Source of the DNA: Candidatus Hydrothermota bacterium
GTDB lineage: Bacteria > Hydrothermota > Hydrothermia > UBA1063
Assembly (NCBI GenBank): GCA_003644895.1
Contig: QNDO01000035.1
Location: 1 to 11,184 of the forward strand
DNA: 11,184 nt
Direction of reading: 5' to 3'
In this document: in pieces, positions 6,955-11,184 of the stretch
How positions within the stretch are numbered: the stretch's first letter is position 1
Layout of the letters: every line of letters begins with the position of its first letter
The notes under the pieces: model-generated
Seen by the model: only the letters and a program-made list of their open reading frames with translations
Databases searched by the model: none
What the model was told of the DNA's origin: nothing
Translations under genes and position numbers: made by a program

Positions 6955-8163
6955 ATGAAAAAAACAGAGGATTATATAAGAGAAGTTGAGAAATTCAGTG
7001 CGCATAACTATCATCCTCTTCCTGTAGTCCTTTCTACAGGGGAAGGTGTGTGGGTTTGGGATGTCGAGGGCAATAAATACATGGATATGCTCAGTGCATA
7101 TTCAGCAGTAAATCAGGGGCACAGGCACCCCAAAATTATAAAAGCACTGGTTGACCAAGCCCAAAAAATCACTCTTACCTCCAGGGCTTTTCATAATGAC
7201 AAGATGGGACCCTTTTTACACAAGCTCTGTGGGGTTGCAGGATATGATAAAGCTCTTCCCATGAACACAGGAGCAGAGGCTGTCGAAACGGCCATAAAAG
7301 CAGCAAGAAAGTGGGGATATCTTAAAAAGGGCGTAGAAGAAAATAAAGCAGAAATTATAGTGTGTGAAAATAACTTTCATGGAAGAACTACAACAATTAT
7401 AAGTTTTTCCACTGAACCTCAGTATAAATTTGGATTTGGTCCCTTTACACCTGGCTTTAAGATTATACCATACAATGATCCAGAAGCTCTTGAAAAAGCC
7501 ATCACTCCTAATACGGTTGCCTTTCTGGTTGAGCCCGTGCAAGGAGAGGGGGGTGTCATTGTGCCAGATGAAGGGTATTACAAGAAAATAAGGGAGATAA
7601 CAAAGAAATACAATGTACTGCTTATAGCTGATGAGATTCAGACAGGTTTTGGCAGAACGGGGACACTGTTTGCCATGGATAGAGAGGGTGTTAAGCCCGA
7701 TATACTCGTGGTAGGTAAAGCACTTGGCGGGGGAATTTACCCAGTATCAGCCATTCTTGCTGATGATGATATAATGGATGTTTTTAAGCCCGGGGATCAT
7801 GGTTCTACCTTTGGAGGAAATCCCTTGGCCAGTGCTGTGGGTATGGCATCCTTAGAAGTTATCTTGGAAGAAAAACTTCCAGAGCGAGCAGAAGAACTTG
7901 GAAATTATTTTATGGAAGAATTGAGAAAAATCAATAGTCCATATGTAAAAGAGGTAAGAGGCAGGGGCTTGCTCGTTGGTGTGGAAATTAAAAAAGAAAT
8001 CGCCACTGCAAGACCATTTTGTGAGAAATTGATGAGACTCGGCATTCTAGCTAAAGAAACACATGAGCAAGTCATCAGATTTGCTCCTCCGCTCATCATC
8101 AAAAAAGAGGAGATTGACTGGGCTTTAGAAAAGATAAGAAAAGTTTTAACGGAGCCAATTTAA
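6955..8163 (+). CDS. rocD: Ornithine aminotransferase (ornithine-oxo-acid transaminase)
   Basis: A class III, PLP-dependent aminotransferase of 402 residues. It moves the delta-amino group of ornithine to 2-oxoglutarate, giving glutamate semialdehyde (in equilibrium with pyrroline-5-carboxylate) and linking arginine/ornithine to proline and glutamate. Motifs follow eukaryotic and Bacillus RocD closely: NYHPLPVVLS (18-27), DMLSAYSAVNQGHRHP (44-59, with the substrate-pocket Tyr at 49), LPMNTGAEAVETAIKAARKWGY (101-122), GRTTTIIS with R144, VEPVQGEGG with E198, ADEIQTGFGRTG with D226 that contacts the PLP ring nitrogen, and the Schiff-base lysine K255 in VVGKALGGG. HGSTFGGNPL (282-291) and IRFAPPLIIKKEE close the fold. 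These OAT-specific residues favour it over acetylornithine (ArgD) or GABA aminotransferases. It has its own promoter and a strong ribosome site; the stop overlaps the convergent tatD stop by four bases. It is cytosolic and no partner enzyme is in the window. Confidence 0.95.
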   Translation: MKKTEDYIREVEKFSAHNYHPLPVVLSTGEGVWVWDVEGNKYMDMLSAYSAVNQGHRHPKIIKALVDQAQKITLTSRAFHNDKMGPFLHKLCGVAGYDKALPMNTGAEAVETAIKAARKWGYLKKGVEENKAEIIVCENNFHGRTTTIISFSTEPQYKFGFGPFTPGFKIIPYNDPEALEKAITPNTVAFLVEPVQGEGGVIVPDEGYYKKIREITKKYNVLLIADEIQTGFGRTGTLFAMDREGVKPDILVVGKALGGGIYPVSAILADDDIMDVFKPGDHGSTFGGNPLASAVGMASLEVILEEKLPERAEELGNYFMEELRKINSPYVKEVRGRGLLVGVEIKKEIATARPFCEKLMRLGILAKETHEQVIRFAPPLIIKKEEIDWALEKIRKVLTEPI

Positions 8164-8921
8164 AATTCCAAAATTTTGACAGCGTTATTATAGGTTTTTT
8201 TTGCTACGATTTGGAGAGGTATATTCAGAATTTTACTGATTACTTCCAGTGTATACACGATATATGCCGGTTCATTTCTCCCCTTAACCTTTGAAGGAGT
8301 CAAGTACGGAGAATCAGTCTCTACCAGCATGCGGTCAAGAGGAACAGTATTTATAGCCCTTTTGGCTCTTGAGTTTCTGTAAGTTATAGATCCTGCGAAG
8401 GATATGTAGAAATTTTTGAACTTCAGAATTTCCTCTGCCTCATCAGGACCACCAGAAAAACAGTGAAATATTCCCCCAGGAAGTTCATTATTATATTCAG
8501 AGAGAATTCTAAATATATCTTCAAAGGCATCTCTCACATGCAATATGACCGGAAGTCTAAATTTAATGGCTATTTCCAGCTGGCTTCGGAAAACACTAAT
8601 CTGAGCTTCTTTAGGAGAGTACATTTTATAAAAATCCAGTCCAATTTCTCCTATTGCAGTAATATGGGGAGAACTTACCAGTTGTTCTAATTTCTTGAGG
8701 GTTTCAGAATTAAAATCCTTGGCATCATGGGGATGGACTCCTGCACTTGCTTTAAAATTCAGTGACTTGGCCAGTTCCACTGCTCTGGAGGAAGATTTAA
8801 TATCATAACCAGGGATAAATATTCTTTCGACACCATTTTGCTTTGCTCGGAAGAGCACCTCCTCTAAGTCTTTTTTAAATTGGGGGTCATTCAAATGAGC
8901 ATGGGAGTCATAGATTCTCAC
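8160..8921 (-). CDS. tatD: TatD-family metal-dependent DNase
   Basis: A 253-residue TIM-barrel hydrolase of the TatD/YcfH family, Mg/Mn-dependent 3'-5' DNases (also active on RNA in some members) with reported roles in DNA repair and degradation. Metal ligands are visible: H7-x-H9 in DSHAHL, H63-P-H65 in AGVHPHD, E92 in GEIGLDFY, H128 in LHVRDA, H153 in FHCFSG, and D203 in ETDSPYLTP. I place the start at GTG 8921, where GTGA overlaps the bactofilin stop. The longer frame, open to 9023, adds 34 residues without family similarity that lie antisense-free but inside bactofilin coding sequence. An AGGAG site lies about 14 bases upstream, rather far, so translation is likely coupled to the bactofilin gene. 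It is the third gene of the C25-bactofilin-TatD operon. TatD-family numbers alone do not reveal which paralogue (tatD, ycfH, yjjV) it represents. Confidence 0.93.
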   Translation of the reverse strand: MRIYDSHAHLNDPQFKKDLEEVLFRAKQNGVERIFIPGYDIKSSSRAVELAKSLNFKASAGVHPHDAKDFNSETLKKLEQLVSSPHITAIGEIGLDFYKMYSPKEAQISVFRSQLEIAIKFRLPVILHVRDAFEDIFRILSEYNNELPGGIFHCFSGGPDEAEEILKFKNFYISFAGSITYRNSRAKRAINTVPLDRMLVETDSPYLTPSKVKGRNEPAYIVYTLEVISKILNIPLQIVAKKTYNNAVKILEF

Positions 8922-9298
8922 TTTGTTGTTTTGTTCTCCTTCTTTTCTATTTTTTCTTGTGTTTTTGTCATTGTACATGTGCCATCGAAAAGTACACCCT
9001 CCTGTACTGAAAGTATTTTGCAAACTAGGTCTCCGATAAATCTCGCTCCAGTTTCAAATTCAATCCGTTCCTCGATTTTTATGGTGCCTTTTAAAGTGCC
9101 ACCAATCACTGCATTTTTAGCTTCAAGCTCTCCGTCCAGTAGACCTGTTTTTCCCAATATAAAGGTGCCCTGCACTCTGACTTTACCTTTTAATCTGCCG
9201 TCGCAGCGTGCACTTCCTCTGACCGAGATATTTCCCTCCAACTCTGCTCCCGGCCCTATTATTGTGTCAATTTTTTGATTTACACTTTCTTTTGCCAT
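8918..9298 (-). CDS. Bactofilin (polymer-forming cytoskeletal protein)
   Basis: A 126-residue bactofilin (DUF583). The family forms filaments from right-handed beta-helices without a nucleotide and organises envelope synthesis, stalks or polar proteins in other bacteria. The family start signature is present at 11-34 (DTIIGPGAELEGNISVRGSARCDG). It is followed by short repeats, each a beta-helix turn with a Gly-containing corner (LKGKVRVQG, LGKTGLLDGELEA, VIGGTLKGTIKI, RIEFETGARFIGDL, LSVQEGVLFDG). A charged, flexible tail (TKTQEKIEKKENKTTK) follows. The ATG at 9298 is favoured over an upstream TTG (9319) because AAGGGGGG lies four bases before it and the first helix signature is then at the normal place. 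The stop overlaps the tatD GTG. Bactofilin genes often neighbour M23 peptidases; here the neighbour is a C25 peptidase. Confidence 0.95.
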   Translation of the reverse strand: MAKESVNQKIDTIIGPGAELEGNISVRGSARCDGRLKGKVRVQGTFILGKTGLLDGELEAKNAVIGGTLKGTIKIEERIEFETGARFIGDLVCKILSVQEGVLFDGTCTMTKTQEKIEKKENKTTK

Positions 9299-9302
9299 TT
9301 TA

Positions 9303-9310
9303 CCCCCCTT
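9303..9310 (-). promoter_or_regulatory. Ribosome binding site deciding the bactofilin start
   Basis: AAGGGGGG on the minus strand, four bases before the ATG at 9298 and overlapping the C25 gene's stop codon. It supports the shorter bactofilin start over the TTG at 9319. Confidence 0.55.
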
Positions 9311-11184
9311 ATTTTGCAATTAAAAGTCCTTTCTTTATTTCAAATTTCCTGCCCTCTTCATTTTTGCATTCAAGTTTATAAATATAAAATCCGTTTGATA
9401 TATTATCATTAAAATTATCCCTCAGATTCCAGTAAATTTTTCCGAATCCTTGGTTAAAATAACGCCTTCCACTCGTCCATACAAGCCTCCCGCCGATGGT
9501 GAAAACTTTTATCTCTACCCAGGAGGGCTTTGATAGTATAAAAGTAAAATAGACTCCTGAATTTTCATTTTTTACCGGATTGGGATATGCTAGGATATTA
9601 CTTACACTAAATTCCCTCTCGCGAATAACCAAGTGTAAGTTTTTAACACTCATATTATTGAGATTATCATATGCAATAAGGGATATGTCCTTATCTTGAG
9701 AAAACTCAAATTCCATCGGATAATTGACTTCTCCTTTTGTGAAGCTATTTTTGTAATACTCAAAATATGGTCGTAAATCAATGAACTGGTTATCCATATG
9801 AAGCATTATGCCCTTCTCTGTACCAAAAACTGTATAAAGATTAATACCGGAACTATCCTCAAGTACCACTCTTAGATTAAAATTCAGAGGTACTTCAGCA
9901 GTATCCTCCAATTCAATATTTCCTATGAAAAATTTTATGGATGGACCCTTTTTGTCTTCTCCTATTGTGCCCTTAATGAAATGTAGAGGGTATATTTCAT
10001 AGGATAGAAACTTATTACCCTCTTTTCGGGTGATTCCCATTAGTGCCCCGTACCCGGTATCGGCTGTGACTGGGAGGAAGAAATGAAGAGTATCGGGGAG
10101 AATTTTTATATCAAAACTTCCTGTAAAGATAGGTGAATTCTCACCAAGATATGTATAGGTAACCGAAGGTCTAACAGTTGAATTTACATAGGTTATCTCT
10201 GTAGGTTTATGGAGAATATTCAAGTGATACAGAGTTGTGGGCGTTCCCTCCTCTATCACTGCATAGTTGATATTGCCTATTTCCAATGAGTCAGGAACCT
10301 GCACCTGTAAGGAGCTATCGGGTAAAGGAAGAGAAAACATCGTTGCAGGATCCCCAAATAAGGTATAGTATGTCAGTGAGTAATAGATTTTACCATCCTG
10401 TGCGATTTCTCCAAGAGGGTGGATTCTTCTGTCATTTATGAGGTTATGGATATATCTACCGTAATAGTCATTTACAGACACAAATTGGGAAATGGTAGAA
10501 GCAATGGAAGCTATTGCTTGATCCTGTACGGCCATGTATTCAGCAATACCATGTGCGGGATCAAGCCGGGTGAATGCACCTACTTTACATGAAAAGAACA
10601 TGGTAAGTGGAGGTTTCCCTGAAGTTTTCAACTTTGGAAGATCCTGCAGTAAAAGCATCTGTTCATGGGTCAATTGTACTGGATTACCGTGACCGTAAAA
10701 AGTAAGAAGTAGCCCTCCTTGATTAAAAGTTTTAATAAAGGCTTCCTTTGCTTCTCTCCCCCTTTCTACTATATCCCCGGGGGATCCGTATTTGATTTCA
10801 TATACTTCTCTGACTTCTATAAAAGGCAACGTAAGGTTTCTTCTTATATAATCAACATAAGGAAGATGCCAACTCATTTCTGAAGGTATTCCGGCTGCAT
10901 TATATTCGTCATCTGAAACGAGGATGTATCTTGAGCGCCAATAACCGGAAAGATCTTTTCTTTCATAAGATATTAGCTTATCCACAAAATTACCCAATTC
11001 CTCTTTAGTTCTTACAGGAATTCTACCAATATAAAAGTCTGCATACCCATCACCGGTCATATCTGCGTAGAACTCATCTCGGGCCCCTTTCATGTCGTCT
11101 ATGTCCGAGGAAATTACTGGTTCATAGGCAGGTACAATATTGCCTCCGCCACGGAGGTTTTTATAATCATACGTTGCATCACCA
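9309..11184 (-). CDS. C25 (gingipain/PorU-like) cysteine peptidase, 5' truncated by window edge
   Basis: The frame stays open to the window end, giving 625 visible residues; the real start is beyond 11184. The visible part begins with the C25 signature GDATYDYKNL, then a second half-domain (DGYADFYIGRIPVRT, about 45-59). The catalytic His is H165 in TFYGHGNP and the catalytic Cys is C199 in MFFSCKVGAFTRLD. The His-to-Cys distance of 34 residues is almost the same as in gingipain R. LFGDPATMFSLP (about 275-286) ends the catalytic region. It is followed by beta-sandwich domains and a C-terminal FlgD/T9SS-like domain (ILAYPNPV through NISNGFYIYKLE and a KKGLLIAK end). This arrangement fits PorU, the type IX secretion sortase, or a secreted C25 protease exported by that system; the missing N-terminus would separate these. 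The bactofilin start lies 10 bases after its stop. Confidence 0.88.
   Translation of the reverse strand, partial: GDATYDYKNLRGGGNIVPAYEPVISSDIDDMKGARDEFYADMTGDGYADFYIGRIPVRTKEELGNFVDKLISYERKDLSGYWRSRYILVSDDEYNAAGIPSEMSWHLPYVDYIRRNLTLPFIEVREVYEIKYGSPGDIVERGREAKEAFIKTFNQGGLLLTFYGHGNPVQLTHEQMLLLQDLPKLKTSGKPPLTMFFSCKVGAFTRLDPAHGIAEYMAVQDQAIASIASTISQFVSVNDYYGRYIHNLINDRRIHPLGEIAQDGKIYYSLTYYTLFGDPATMFSLPLPDSSLQVQVPDSLEIGNINYAVIEEGTPTTLYHLNILHKPTEITYVNSTVRPSVTYTYLGENSPIFTGSFDIKILPDTLHFFLPVTADTGYGALMGITRKEGNKFLSYEIYPLHFIKGTIGEDKKGPSIKFFIGNIELEDTAEVPLNFNLRVVLEDSSGINLYTVFGTEKGIMLHMDNQFIDLRPYFEYYKNSFTKGEVNYPMEFEFSQDKDISLIAYDNLNNMSVKNLHLVIREREFSVSNILAYPNPVKNENSGVYFTFILSKPSWVEIKVFTIGGRLVWTSGRRYFNQGFGKIYWNLRDNFNDNISNGFYIYKLECKNEEGRKFEIKKGLLIAK

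Noticed and set aside
7216..7542. Open frame antisense to rocD
   Set aside because: The strongly conserved rocD occupies the other strand and the antisense product resembles nothing known.
8922..9023. TatD extended by 34 residues
   Set aside because: The extension lies inside bactofilin coding sequence and lacks TatD similarity; GTG 8921 overlaps the bactofilin stop and gives normal length.
9299..9319. Bactofilin starting at TTG 9319
   Set aside because: It would overlap the C25 gene end and would translate its own G-rich ribosome site; ATG 9298 is better.
1..11184. tRNA, rRNA, CRISPR array, insertion sequence, riboswitch or phage genes
   Set aside because: I looked for cloverleaf ends, spaced direct repeats, transposase-like frames and long structured leaders and found none; almost all of the window is coding.

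Overview
This AT-rich window carries eleven protein-coding loci packed almost without gaps and no RNA genes, insertion sequences or CRISPR arrays that I could see. The longest non-coding stretch is about 135 bases (6820-6954). The proteins point to a Gram-negative (diderm) bacterium: a lipoprotein with a lipobox, a DUF2279/YfiM-like envelope protein, a bactofilin, and a gingipain-type (C25) cysteine peptidase that ends in a FlgD/T9SS-like C-terminal domain. The C25 plus C-terminal domain combination is typical of Bacteroidota and of FCB-related or candidate phyla such as WOR-3, Hydrothermae, Cloacimonadota or Marinimicrobia. The exact lineage is inference; the sequence alone does not fix it.

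Layout. (a) Bases 2-691, plus strand: the 3' part of a DUF2279/YfiM-like gene cut by the window start. (b) Bases 740-3392, plus strand: a likely operon of an OsmC-family peroxidase-like protein, an unrecognised lipoprotein, an SDR oxidoreductase interrupted by two mutually compensating homopolymer frameshifts, and an unrecognised exported protein that overlaps the SDR stop by ATGA. (c) Bases 3393-6819, minus strand: the operon ligA > SpoIID/LytB-domain protein > yjbQ, joined by a 2-base gap and a 4-base overlap, with a good promoter just upstream of ligA. (d) Bases 6955-8163, plus strand: ornithine aminotransferase (rocD), divergent from ligA, with its own promoter. (e) Bases 8160-11184, minus strand: the operon C25 peptidase (5' end off the window) > bactofilin > TatD-family nuclease, again with a 10-base gap and a GTGA overlap.

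How the genes relate. ligA, tatD and rocD are housekeeping functions in DNA repair and replication, nuclease/quality control, and arginine/proline metabolism. The rest is weighted to the cell envelope: a probably catalytically altered SpoIID-domain protein, a C25 peptidase/sortase-like enzyme, a bactofilin, a lipoprotein and an exported beta-rich protein. Three proposed start sites differ from the longest open frames (ligA, tatD, bactofilin). Each is chosen from the Shine-Dalgarno, gene overlap and family length.

I found no convincing wholly new system. The points most worth a second look are the SpoIID-domain protein that lacks the conserved catalytic Glu and HGVG motif, the SDR with a replaced YxxxK motif and paired frameshifts, the C25-bactofilin-TatD gene order, and a long imperfect hairpin that spans the abutting stop codons at 3392/3393.
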